DNA from: Massilia aquatica
GTDB taxonomy: Bacteria > Pseudomonadota > Gammaproteobacteria > Burkholderiales > Burkholderiaceae_D
NCBI RefSeq assembly: GCF_011682045.1
Contig: NZ_VVIW01000015.1
Span: 1-64,000, forward strand
Length of the DNA stretch: 64,000 nt
Direction: 5' to 3'
Made by a program: the position numbers and the translations under genes. Below the pieces are notes generated by a model. It searched no databases and was not told where the DNA came from. It worked only from the letters and a program-made list of their open reading frames with translations. The number at the start of each line of letters is the position of its first letter. Position 1 is the first letter of the stretch. This document shows positions 7,922-15,784 of this stretch, piece by piece.

Positions 7922-9233
7922 TTGGCTTCACTAATTTCAAATATCGGTCGGAAATGTCAGGTTCAAAATCGCTTGCGAGCTTTAGATATCTCTGTAGCGT
8001 AGTTTTTAAGTCGACGTGACCAAGTCGTGCTTGGATATAAAGCCATGGTTCCGGGTCGGTTTTTTTGCGCGTATAGTAGGTCCAAACGGCATATGTATGA
8101 CGCGTATCGTGATAGTTAAAAAGCGGTGTATCGACGTGGTGAACGGTCAGAACACCCGACGAATCAAACTTCTGTATTTTCTCGACTTTAGTCTCTCCAG
8201 CGCTCCGACAAGCGTTTAAAAATGCACGTTGGAGTGTCCTAACCTGAAGGGGCTTCCCGGCATGAGTACCCGCTGATAGGGGATTAATAAAAAGCGCTTG
8301 TGGTTCGTTGGACCCATTCAACGCTGTCAATATCTCTTGACTCTCGCAACGGATATAGTTTTTTATTTCCAGAATTAACCAACCCGGAAAGTCGACGCGT
8401 CGGCTTTTATTGCCTTTGCCGATGATTTTTATGTGTACGTCAACAGTATCGCTCGCTGGGTCTGCGAGACGGGCAAACTTTTTTAGCGGTAATCCGCAGA
8501 CTTCCGATATGCGCATTCCGGTTTCTAAGGAAACCTGCGTAGCAATCCGGTCGCGTGACGATTTCGGCTTAGGAATAATTTCACCAGTAACAGGAGGTGC
8601 TGAATTTTGATTAAAATCTCTTTGAGCGGTACGCTCACTCGGCAGAGGCCCTAATGCTTTCAGAATCTTTTGGGATTGCGTGGCCTGTATTACCGATACC
8701 TCTTTGTTTTCGTCTGCTGCCACTTTCAACGGTTTTCTGATGCGTGCGTTGACTGCGGTGAAATCCAATTCAGGGTCAAGCAGGGAATCGGCGGGAGGTG
8801 CTTTACGATACATCTTATTACCACGGGCCCAGACATAGAATTGACGGATGGTTGTTTTTCGTCGATTAATAGTTGCAGTTTTGTATCGTTGTCCCGTTAA
8901 AGGCGATATAGTTGCGCGCATAGCTTTATTGAACGCAGTAATGTCACTTTCAGATGCGAAAGTCCACGGAAGTCCGAACTCTTCACAGAAGCGGAACCAT
9001 TCCTTTAAATCTTCAGCGGAAGCATCTAGCGTATTTTCAACAATCTTATTTGAATTATTCTTGACGAACTTTTCGTATAAATATAGAAGGGCCGGCTCGC
9101 ATACAACTCGAGTTAGTTCGTCAACAATGATGGGAAACCTTTCTGGCAAAACCGAGCTTGCCGGTGCATGGCTGATAACCCAATATATCGAATCATCTGG
9201 TGCATGTGCTTCTGTTGAATTAAGTTCAGACAT
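7914..9233 (-). CDS. Site-specific tyrosine recombinase/integrase (first of three, 439 aa)
   Basis: This is a canonical phage-type integrase and the first gene of the recombinase operon. The N-terminal SAM-like core-binding domain spans about residues 50-150. The catalytic domain carries box I in SLETGMRISEVCGLP, the H-x-x-R motif in YHDTRHTYAVW, and the final histidine and tyrosine in LGHVDLKTTLQRYLKL, so it should be able to cut and rejoin DNA. The K-beta hairpin segment (IKIIGKGNKSRRVDFPGW) is also clear. The start is the ATG ending at 9233; the promoter presumably lies in the AT-rich gap between it and the helicase fragment. Lower GC than the chromosome to the right marks it as acquired DNA. 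Confidence 0.92.
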   Translation of the reverse strand: MSELNSTEAHAPDDSIYWVISHAPASSVLPERFPIIVDELTRVVCEPALLYLYEKFVKNNSNKIVENTLDASAEDLKEWFRFCEEFGLPWTFASESDITAFNKAMRATISPLTGQRYKTATINRRKTTIRQFYVWARGNKMYRKAPPADSLLDPELDFTAVNARIRKPLKVAADENKEVSVIQATQSQKILKALGPLPSERTAQRDFNQNSAPPVTGEIIPKPKSSRDRIATQVSLETGMRISEVCGLPLKKFARLADPASDTVDVHIKIIGKGNKSRRVDFPGWLILEIKNYIRCESQEILTALNGSNEPQALFINPLSAGTHAGKPLQVRTLQRAFLNACRSAGETKVEKIQKFDSSGVLTVHHVDTPLFNYHDTRHTYAVWTYYTRKKTDPEPWLYIQARLGHVDLKTTLQRYLKLASDFEPDISDRYLKLVKPNA

Positions 9234-9675
9234 ATTAGTAGTGTTGTCACACGGAACGGGTCAAAAAATGAATATCTTAACCCGCCGCTCGAAGAATTGC
9301 AAGTATGATAATAATGCTATATTAAACAAAACTGGTGGACTCCCTATTGCATAAAGTTTAGGTTAGCGGAATTTATATGGCCTTAATGAAGATAAAGTTA
9401 GTTCGAAACCGCCGCTGAACGTTTTTTAGAGCTATCCGCCGTAAGTCGGGCCTAATGCACACTGTAGGCCCAAGCTTTAGAGGGGTGGTTTGTGACCCTT
9501 TTGGTGGTGATTAGTGTATTATTTTGATTAATGAGTCAACCACTTGCTACGCTATTTCTTATTAAGCGAATTACGTAGGAGGCGAAGTCCTTTATGTTTT
9601 TTGCGTTGCAAGGTTTCAAAAATGGCGTCGTCGCGGCCAACACAGAGAGTGAACAGTTTTTCGTGTCGTATAACG
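9234..9675. other. AT-rich island edge between recombinase operon and helicase fragment
   Basis: No gene is convincing here. The stretch contains an inverted repeat GGGCCTA (9448-9454) / TAGGCCC (9465-9471) with a 10-nt spacer that could be an operator or recombinase arm site. Base composition shifts from AT-rich to GC-rich between about 9600 and 9680, and helicase-type protein similarity starts at about 9676-9679, so the island's junction with the chromosome is placed there. The matching left junction lies outside the window, so no direct repeat (att pair) can be checked. Confidence 0.5.
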
Positions 9676-10233
9676 CACCTGGAACGCATGCATGACGATG
9701 CACAGGTGCGCGTGGCCGACGTGGAACAGCTGGCGCGCCTCGCCTCTGGCCATGGCTCGCGCGAAACCTTTCTGGCCGAAATTACCCTCGACCCGCCCGA
9801 AGCGACCAGCGACCGCGCCGGGCCGCCCCATCTGGACGAGGATTACCTGATTCTCTCGACCATCCATTCTTCCAAAGGGCAGGAATGGAAATCGGTCCAT
9901 GTGCTCAACGTGGTCGACGGCTGCATCCCCTCGGATATGAGCACCGGCAATTCGGACGATATCGAGGAAGAGCGCCGCCTCTTGTACGTGGCCATGACGC
10001 GCGCCAAGGAGCATCTGCACCTGGTGGTGCCGAACCGGTTTTTCATCAAGCAGCAGGCGCAGATGGGCGACCGCCATGTGTATGCGGCGCGCTCGCGCTT
10101 CATCAGTCCGGCCATGCTCAAGCATTTCGAGGAATCGGTGTGGATGACGGCCGACACCCGGCAAAGCCGCAAACCCATGCCCGAGAGCGTGCGCATGCTG
10201 GTGCGCGACCGTGCCCGCAATGCCTGGAAGTAA
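9676..10233 (+). pseudogene. UvrD/Rep-type DNA helicase, C-terminal fragment left after island insertion
   Basis: From LERMHDDAQVR onward the frame is a normal superfamily 1 helicase C-terminus: DYLILSTIHSSKGQEWKSV is motif V-type sequence, and EEERRLLYVAMTRAKEHLHL is motif VI with its catalytic arginine finger. Everything N-terminal (Walker A, DEXX box and other motifs) is missing, and the residues before LERMHDD are AT-rich filler without helicase similarity. Full proteins of this kind have roughly 600-750 residues, so only the last quarter survives. The rest is either left of the window on the far side of the island or lost. The remaining 185 residues could not hydrolyse ATP alone. Confidence 0.8.
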
Positions 10234-10266
10234 GGTGCGAAGCAAGCGCGCGCCGCCGGCCCGCCG

Positions 10267-11157
10267 TTACACCAGCACGGTCGCGACCGCCACGTACTCG
10301 TAGGGCGCACCGCCCGGTTCGCTCAGCGCCTGCACGGAGCAGCGCAAGTGCAGGGCGCCGCCATCGGCCGCTTGCGTATGGATATCACCCGACCAGGCCC
10401 CATCGTAAGCCAGCGCCAGGCGGATCTGGCTGGTGAGCGGCTCTGGAAACGGTGCCGCGTGCAAGGCATCCAGCTCCCGCCCGATGAGTTGATCGCGCTG
10501 CTTTCCGCTCAGCTCGCACACACGTTCGCTCGCGTCGCGTAGGCGCCCCTGTGGATCGAAGGTGATCACCAGGGCTTGCTGCCCCAACAGTTCCTGCACC
10601 TTGCGCGCCTCGGCCAGCTGGATTTGCAGCGCAGCCCGGTCGGCAGCGGCCGCCTGCAGGCTGGCATAGGCGCGCAGCGAGGCGATCACGGTGGTGAACA
10701 ATTTGCGCGTGGTCAGGTCGGCCTTGCACCAGAAGTCGTTGATGTCGTAATCGCAAATGATGCTGTGTTCCAGCGTCTGGCCCGGCTGGCCGGTGCGCAG
10801 GACGATGCGCACCAGTTGGTTGTGCAGTTCCGAGCGCACCTTGTGCGCAACTTGCAGACCAGCATCTTCGGTTTCCATGATGACGTCGAGCAGCACCAGC
10901 GCGATATCGGGCATGGCGCGCAGGGTGTCGAGCGCTTCCTTCCCGCTGTAGGCGTGCAGGAAGCTCAGGCGCCGTCCCTGGAACTGGGTATTGCTGAGCG
11001 CGAACTTGGTGACCACGTGCACGTCGACATCGTCGTCCACGATCAGGATGCGCCAGGGCGGCTTTTCTTGCGCCGGGGACGCAAGCGGATCGGACGGGTC
11101 GTCGTCCTCGATGATCAGGAGGCCAAGATTTGCGTCGTCGGAAGCGGGAGCGGACAT
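10267..11157 (-). CDS. Response regulator with receiver and PAS-like domains
   Basis: The 296-aa protein has a 35-residue acidic leader, then a receiver domain (about 36-160) with the acidic pocket in ILIVDDDVDVHVV, the phosphoacceptor Asp in IALVLLDVIMETEDAG, and a conserved Lys in DFWCKADLT. The segment VIASLRAYASLQAAAADRA forms a helical linker, and residues 195-290 resemble a PAS fold (ALVITFDPQGRLRDASERV). There is no DNA-binding or output enzyme domain, so it probably acts through protein contacts, for example with a hybrid kinase. The receiver resembles those coupled to DUF3369-type modules. It is convergent with the helicase fragment and appears monocistronic. Confidence 0.8.
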   Translation of the reverse strand: MSAPASDDANLGLLIIEDDDPSDPLASPAQEKPPWRILIVDDDVDVHVVTKFALSNTQFQGRRLSFLHAYSGKEALDTLRAMPDIALVLLDVIMETEDAGLQVAHKVRSELHNQLVRIVLRTGQPGQTLEHSIICDYDINDFWCKADLTTRKLFTTVIASLRAYASLQAAAADRAALQIQLAEARKVQELLGQQALVITFDPQGRLRDASERVCELSGKQRDQLIGRELDALHAAPFPEPLTSQIRLALAYDGAWSGDIHTQAADGGALHLRCSVQALSEPGGAPYEYVAVATVLV

Positions 11158-11371
11158 GCAGCTACACTATGTCAGCCGGGGCACTTTGTCAAAGACCACA
11201 CGAGTTATCCCCTGTTTTGCCCGTTTGTAGGAATTTGCCGAATGGACAGTTTATAGTGGCGCTACCGCCAGTTTTAAGTGACTGATTTCATTCATGATTT
11301 TTTTTGCCTTTTGAACGGGCATTTTGTAGAAACCCGCTTGAATGCAGGCCTTAAGGGCTGCCGGGGGAGGC

Positions 11372-11405
11372 TTATCCACAATGTTATCCACACTTCTTGT
11401 GGATA
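11372..11405. promoter_or_regulatory. Cluster of DnaA-box-like 9-mers
   Basis: Two perfect TTATCCACA 9-mers lie at 11372-11380 and 11384-11392, and a third, inverted, near-match (TGTGGATAT) ends at about 11406. Three sites within 35 bp, with two in tandem at 12-bp spacing, are characteristic of DnaA-binding clusters at origins, dnaA promoters or titration sites. No dnaA, dnaN or parAB genes are nearby, so this is not the replication origin. It could be a DnaA-regulated promoter for the HD-hydrolase or response-regulator genes, or a titration locus. Confidence 0.5.
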
Positions 11406-11433
11406 TCCTCAAAAAGCCTGAAAAATCCGGGGC

Positions 11434-12045
11434 TTAGCCGATACCGGACGGCTGGGCAGCAGCACTGCGCCTGATTTTTTTGCGACTCGGCAACTGCGCC
11501 AGGTGTTTCAATTCCTCGAAGCGGTCGAGAAACAGCGTGTAGGCGCGATCCGGGCCGACGGGGATGATTCTGGCAGGGTGGGGCGGCGGCAGGTGGCCCC
11601 AGTCGATCCAGGCGGCCGGCAGCAAGTCGCGCAGTTCGGTGGCCATGCAGACCAGATCGGCCTCCTTGATCGCAGGCACATCGTCGTTGAAGCCGAATTG
11701 CTGCCGCAGTGCATTCTTGATGGGATGGACCCGTTGCTTCACATAATCTCGCCCCAGCATGACCTTGACCGGCGACGGCCAGTCGCCCAGGAATTCTTCG
11801 CAGTCGTGCATCAGCGCGGCGTATGCCAGCGCTGGCGGCACCAGGCGCGAACTCATCACCGAATGCTCGGCCACCGAATACCAGGGCCGCGCGGCACCGC
11901 CCCAGCGCGGTTGCGACGCCAGGCACAGGGCGATGTCGGTAATCGGCAGTCCGGTCGCGTCGGGCGTGAGCAGGTCGAGCACGAAGCCCGACGGCAGCAG
12001 GATCGCCGTGCGTCCGTCCGGCTTGTTGAGTAAATCGAATTGCAT
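11434..12045 (-). CDS. HD-domain phosphohydrolase-like protein
   Basis: This 203-aa protein carries HD-superfamily metal-binding features: YSVAEHSVMSSRLV supplies the first histidine, LMHDCEEFLGDWPSPVK supplies the HD pair with a following acidic residue, and KEADLVCMATELRDL supplies the last aspartate. The pattern matches YfbR-like hydrolases that dephosphorylate nucleoside monophosphates or similar compounds; the substrate here is unknown. I chose the ATG at 12045 (MQFDLLNKPDGR), where family-like sequence begins, rather than an upstream extension with unlike composition. The C-terminus is basic. Confidence 0.8.
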   Translation of the reverse strand: MQFDLLNKPDGRTAILLPSGFVLDLLTPDATGLPITDIALCLASQPRWGGAARPWYSVAEHSVMSSRLVPPALAYAALMHDCEEFLGDWPSPVKVMLGRDYVKQRVHPIKNALRQQFGFNDDVPAIKEADLVCMATELRDLLPAAWIDWGHLPPPHPARIIPVGPDRAYTLFLDRFEELKHLAQLPSRKKIRRSAAAQPSGIG

Positions 12046-12166
12046 GATGACAGTGATCGCGACAAGAGTTGGTCCTCCTGAAGTGTACTGTTTTTGCTCC
12101 CAAGGCGGCGTTTCGGACAGCCGGCGCCGCATAATAGGGGCTGGGAATGTGCTTGGCGGGAAGTCG

Positions 12167-12577
12167 ATGAACAAGAGAATGCTCAGTGAAGAAGCGTGGA
12201 CCGGCAGCGCTCTCAAGCCCGTCGTGCATGAGGACTGGAACCCGGCGCTGGCACAAGCTGCCCTGGCGCGGCTGGATGGACGACGGCTGACGCAATTGCA
12301 ACTCGATGTGGGGCAGGAGCGCAGCATGCTCATCGGGGGCGGGGCCGGCCGTTTTTCGGTGATGATCTGCATCGATGTCGATCGGGAACTGCATACCTTG
12401 CTCGACCCCGGCAAGGCGGACACGGCGCACGAGGATTTGCTGGTCGGCGCCCAGCTGGGCAGTTTTCCGGCCAACCAGATCGTGTCCACGGCCGTAGCAC
12501 TGGCTGCGATACACTATTTTCACGCTGCGGGAGAGGCCTCGCCGCAGTTGTCCTGGCAAACCGAAGGAGCACGATGA
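12167..12577 (+). CDS. Imm1-family-like immunity protein, no cognate toxin in view
   Basis: The 136-aa product fits the Imm1 immunity family: an alpha/beta protein with GGGAGRFSVMICID, a middle GAQLGSFPANQIV segment, and the closing AAIHYFHAAGE followed by a conserved tryptophan near the end. Imm1 proteins usually neutralise toxins delivered by contact-dependent or type VI systems. No polymorphic toxin, Rhs or VgrG gene is nearby, so this would be an orphan. The start ATG at 12167 follows a weak purine-rich stretch. Its stop overlaps the start of the next small ORF by 4 bp (ATGA). Confidence 0.6.
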   Translation: MNKRMLSEEAWTGSALKPVVHEDWNPALAQAALARLDGRRLTQLQLDVGQERSMLIGGGAGRFSVMICIDVDRELHTLLDPGKADTAHEDLLVGAQLGSFPANQIVSTAVALAAIHYFHAAGEASPQLSWQTEGAR

Positions 12578-12705
12578 CGCGGCTGAAACGACTGACCTTC
12601 TGGGGCGCGCATGACGATGTGCGCTGCCTGCCGCATCTGGACTTGCATGACCGCTTCGAATTCGTCACCCTGCATTTCGCGCTGGTCGATATCATCTTGC
12701 CGTAG
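12574..12705 (+). CDS. 43-aa small ORF coupled to the Imm1-like gene, possibly a truncated remnant
   Basis: The ORF begins at an ATG overlapping the upstream stop codon (ATGA) and encodes MTRLKRLTFWGAHDDVRC and 25 further residues ending VDIILP. Third-position GC matches chromosomal genes, and the coupling argues it is translated. It ends inside the 3' end of the convergent MFS gene (14-bp overlap). It may be a real small protein or the start of a longer gene cut when the MFS gene arrived. No family is recognised and no function is proposed. Confidence 0.4.
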   Translation: MTRLKRLTFWGAHDDVRCLPHLDLHDRFEFVTLHFALVDIILP

Positions 12706-13891
12706 CCGGACGCGCGCGCGCCATCGCCAGCGCCAGCACGATCGCCAGCACGGCAATCCCGGCGGCAAGGAAGCTCAGCGACGGCAGGCCGATCTGGTGG
12801 ATGGCCGCACCGCCGGCAATCGCGCCCAGTCCGGTGCCGGCATTTGCCGCCGAAATGTTCATGCTCGCCGCCAATGCCTGCGCCGACGAGCCGGCTTTCA
12901 TCACGCGCACCTGGCAGATCGGGAACAGCGCGGTGTACGCCAGTCCCCATACCGCCAGCGCCAGTGCCAGCCAGGCGTGGCTGCCCACCGCCAGCAAGGT
13001 CGCGAGCATGCCGCCGATTAACAGCAGCAGGAACACCACGGTCGAGCCGAGCGGGCTGCCGTCGACCACCCTCCCGCCGATCCAGTTGCCGATCATGCCG
13101 ACCGCGCCGAATCCCATCAGCCACCAGCCGACCTGGGCTGCGGGAATGCCGGCCAGGCGTTCGAGCATGTCGGCCAGGTAAGTGTAGGCGGTGAACATGG
13201 CGGTAAACACCAGCACCGACAGGGCCACGTGCGCCAAAAAGCGGCGGTCCTTGAAAATCGCGGTCTGCTGTTCACCGGCTTTCGTGGCCGGCGCCGGCAG
13301 GGTTGGCATGAAGGTCTGGATCATGGCCGCCATCAGCACCGACAAGCCGCACAGGATCCAGAAGGTGTTGCGCCAGCCAAAGGTGTCGGCCGCGAGTGTG
13401 CCCAGCGGAATGCCGAACACCAGGGCGGCGGATATGCCCAGGTACACCTTGGCCACGGCGCGGCCCGCGTTCTTGGGGCCGGCCAGTTGCCCGGCGGTTT
13501 CGCTGGCAGTGCCCCAGAACACGGGCAGCATCAGTGCCGGGATGAAGCGCGCCAGCGCCAGCACCCAGATGTTGGCGGACAGGGCCGCCAGCGCATTCGA
13601 GGCGCCGAACACCAGCAGGATCGCCACGAACAGTCCCTTGCGCCCGACATGCGACAGGCGCGCCGTGAGGAAGGGGCCGAACAGCATGACCGTGAATGCG
13701 AACAGGGTCACCAGTTGCCCGGCGGCCGAAATGGAAATTTTCAGGTCTTGCGCCAGGGCCGGCAACAGGCCCAGGATCAGGTATTCGGTGGTGACGATGA
13801 CAAACGCCGCCACCGCCATGATGGCAATCTGCAGGCCGGAGCGCGGCTTGTCCAGCTCGGCCGTACCGGCGGTCAGTGTTGATGTATTCAT
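12692..13891 (-). CDS. MFS efflux transporter (AraJ/YdhP-type, DHA1 family)
   Basis: The 399-aa inner-membrane protein shows about twelve hydrophobic segments and the typical opening TEYLILGLLPALAQDLKIS of DHA1 drug/sugar efflux pumps. The loop between helices 2 and 3 carries ARLSHVGRKGLF, an MFS motif A variant with the basic residues. These proton antiporters export arabinose-like sugars, drugs or metabolites; the substrate cannot be told from sequence. The gene is divergent from a LysR regulator across a gap holding two palindromes, the classic arrangement for a LysR-controlled pump. Confidence 0.88.
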   Translation of the reverse strand: MNTSTLTAGTAELDKPRSGLQIAIMAVAAFVIVTTEYLILGLLPALAQDLKISISAAGQLVTLFAFTVMLFGPFLTARLSHVGRKGLFVAILLVFGASNALAALSANIWVLALARFIPALMLPVFWGTASETAGQLAGPKNAGRAVAKVYLGISAALVFGIPLGTLAADTFGWRNTFWILCGLSVLMAAMIQTFMPTLPAPATKAGEQQTAIFKDRRFLAHVALSVLVFTAMFTAYTYLADMLERLAGIPAAQVGWWLMGFGAVGMIGNWIGGRVVDGSPLGSTVVFLLLLIGGMLATLLAVGSHAWLALALAVWGLAYTALFPICQVRVMKAGSSAQALAASMNISAANAGTGLGAIAGGAAIHQIGLPSLSFLAAGIAVLAIVLALAMARARPATAR

Positions 13892-13950
13892 ATGATTCTA
13901 TGCGAAAGGAACAAGGCCGTCAGTGTATTGGGGAATCACGTTCGTATTGA

Positions 13951-13987
13951 TGGTAAGATTTACCAATATCAATGAATTGGATTCATT
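13951..13987. promoter_or_regulatory. Two adjacent palindromes between MFS gene and LysR gene
   Basis: TGGTAAGATTTACCA (13951-13965) is a perfect 6-bp inverted repeat with a 3-nt spacer; five bases later AATGAATTGGATTCATT (13971-13987) is a perfect 7-bp inverted repeat with a 3-nt spacer. Both lie just before the likely LysR start. LysR regulators typically bind an interrupted palindrome of the T-N11-A type plus a second site near the -35 of the target, so these are good candidates for autoregulation and control of the pump. Confidence 0.6.
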
Positions 13988-13991
13988 AATC

Positions 13992-14918
13992 GTGTTCTCT
14001 TCGGAACGCCTCAAAGGCATCGACGTCTTCGTCAGCGTGGTCGAGCGCGGCAGCTTTGCCTCGGCCGCCGGTCGCCTCAACCTGACCAGCTCCGCTGTCA
14101 GCAAGAGCATTGCGCGGCTCGAAAGCCGGCTGGGCACGCGCCTGTTCACCCGCACCACGCGGCGCCTGGCGCTGACCGACGCCGGCAGCCTGTTCTACCA
14201 GACCTGCCTGCGCGTGCTGGCCGACCTGGAAGAAGCCGAGACCCTGATCGGCGCCGAATACGTGGAACCGACGGGAAGAGTGCGCATCGACCTGCCGGCC
14301 TCGTACGGACGCCTGCACGCCTTGCCGGTGATCCTGCGCTGCCTGGCCGGCCACGAACGCTTGCTGCCGCACATTTCCTTTTCCGACCATTTCATCGACC
14401 TGGTCGAGGAGCGGGTTGACATCGTGGTGCGCATCGGCGGCTCGAACGTGTGGCCGGCGGCGCTGGGACATCGCTATCTCGGCTCGGAGCGCCTGGTGTT
14501 CTGCGCTTCACCAGCCTATCTGGAGCGCAAGGGCGTGCCGCTGACCGACGCCGACCTCGACCAGCACGAGCGGGTGGTGTACGGCCGCGCGGACGGGCTG
14601 GTCAATTCATGGTTGTTCGCGGGCAGCGAGCAGGGCGCGATGGAGCAGCGCTTCATGCCGGGACGCATTGCCGTGGGTGATGGGGAAGGGCAGACTGCCG
14701 CCGTGCTCGCCGGCCTGGGCATCGCCCAGTTGCCGACCTGGCTGGTCCGGCAGCCGATCGAGCGCGGCTTGCTGGTCGAGGTCTTGCCGCAGCTGGCGAC
14801 CGACGGTTTGCCGATGAACGTGGTCTGGCTCAAGGCGCGCCAGCATCTTCCCAAGGTCAAATTGCTGCTCGATGTGCTGGGCAGCGCGCTGACGCCGGCC
14901 GGGGCCGTGCCGGCCTGA
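13992..14918 (+). CDS. LysR-family transcriptional regulator
   Basis: This is a 308-aa LysR protein. Residues 5-65 form the winged HTH (GSFASAAGRLNLTSSAVSKS, then LESRLGTRLFTRTTRRLALT). The rest is the periplasmic-binding-like effector domain of the CrgA/DmlR-like group. GTG at 13992 is preferred because LysR proteins normally begin 5-8 residues before the sequence GIDVFVSV; upstream ATG 13950 and GTG 13923 would place the N-terminus across the palindromes. No clear ribosome binding site supports any of the three. It most likely controls the divergent MFS gene. Confidence 0.88.
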   Translation: MFSSERLKGIDVFVSVVERGSFASAAGRLNLTSSAVSKSIARLESRLGTRLFTRTTRRLALTDAGSLFYQTCLRVLADLEEAETLIGAEYVEPTGRVRIDLPASYGRLHALPVILRCLAGHERLLPHISFSDHFIDLVEERVDIVVRIGGSNVWPAALGHRYLGSERLVFCASPAYLERKGVPLTDADLDQHERVVYGRADGLVNSWLFAGSEQGAMEQRFMPGRIAVGDGEGQTAAVLAGLGIAQLPTWLVRQPIERGLLVEVLPQLATDGLPMNVVWLKARQHLPKVKLLLDVLGSALTPAGAVPA

Positions 14919-15039
14919 GCGCCTGCCGTTGTTGATGGTTGTCACCGAAAACGGCCGTTGCGCTGGCACTTGCGTAGCCATTCAATTACTGTGAATGCGG
15001 CAACTTCATTGCCATCCCCCTTACTCCGGAGAATCCAGC

Positions 15040-15327
15040 ATGGAATCACACGATCTGGCGTTAACGATGTTCCTCATGTTCATGTGCGCTCTGTACATGA
15101 TGTACTTGAAGCAGGAAGAGCAGTACAAGAAGCTCACCCGCCTCGAGAACATGCTCAGCTCGGTTCCTGGCGTTGGCGACGGCTACAAGGATATTCACCC
15201 GCGGGTCATGGCCAAGATTGTCGCCGGCGAGATCAGCGCGGCCATCATCCTGCATCGGAGCATCGAGGCGATTTCGTTCGGCGAGGCCGAGTCCGTTATC
15301 AGAAGCTACATCGCGCACCGCGATTGA
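15040..15327 (+). CDS. Small membrane-anchored protein with L7/L12 C-terminal-like domain (copy 1)
   Basis: The 95-aa product starts with one N-terminal membrane helix (ALTMFLMFMCALYMMYL), then a charged coiled linker (KQEEQYKKLTRLENML), then about 35 residues (RVMAKIVAGEISAAIILHRS onward) that resemble the helix-turn-helix part of the ribosomal L7/L12 C-terminal domain, where the usual form is an 'I..G.KI.AIK..RE.TG' pattern. A GGAGA ribosome binding site precedes the ATG by eight bases. A second gene with the same layout lies 138 bp downstream. Function unknown; an inner-membrane adaptor is possible. Confidence 0.65.
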   Translation: MESHDLALTMFLMFMCALYMMYLKQEEQYKKLTRLENMLSSVPGVGDGYKDIHPRVMAKIVAGEISAAIILHRSIEAISFGEAESVIRSYIAHRD

Positions 15328-15465
15328 TCGGCGGTGCCTGGTCCGCAGCCAGCAGGGCCATGAACTCCTCGGCATCGGCCGGCTGGACGGCCAAATAGAC
15401 AATTACCTTGCCGGCAAGGGGCAGCGCCACCTCGTTCCCCTGGCCGACACCACAAGGAGTAAAGA

Positions 15466-15756
15466 ATGGACACTTTAGATACGGGTTGGATATTAAATTT
15501 CGCAATTTTGGCAGGTGTTATTTTTTTAATCTCCAAGGCCGGTACGCAATCCGAGAGATTGAAAAAAATCGAGATGCTGTTAATGTCGCACCCGGATATC
15601 GATACCTCGGTCCTTGACCTCTCTGCGCAAGCCAAGAAAATGATCATGGATGGGCATAAATACCGCGCGATGGCACTGCATCGAGAGCAAACCGATTCGA
15701 CTGCGCGTAGCGCCGAGCTGGCGGTTGAAAAATTCATTGCGCAACAGAGCTCATGA
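15466..15756 (+). CDS. Small membrane-anchored protein with L7/L12 C-terminal-like domain (copy 2)
   Basis: This 96-aa product has the same plan as the gene upstream: a membrane helix (WILNFAILAGVIFLISK), a coiled linker with RLKKIEMLLMSHPDID, then KKMIMDGHKYRAMALHRE and a closing helix with AELAVEKFI, close to the L7/L12 C-terminal helix pattern. AAGGAG lies seven bases before the ATG. The pair probably arose by an old duplication, since layout is kept but identity is low. Its GC is lower than that of the neighbours in the first half. The gap between the two genes contains nothing else I can support. No function known. Confidence 0.65.
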   Translation: MDTLDTGWILNFAILAGVIFLISKAGTQSERLKKIEMLLMSHPDIDTSVLDLSAQAKKMIMDGHKYRAMALHREQTDSTARSAELAVEKFIAQQSS

Positions 15757-15784
15757 AGACGTCTCCGCTCGTCTCACCAGTCCA

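Noticed and set aside
1-9700. Complete prophage
   Set aside because: No capsid, tail, terminase or lysis genes are present; recombinases, IS and H-NS fit an integrative island or transposon better.
15328-15465. Remnant of an EAL-domain C-terminus on the minus strand (VYLAVQPADAEEFMALLAAD)
   Set aside because: It resembles the end of the neighbouring EAL protein over fewer than 20 residues; too short to separate from chance.
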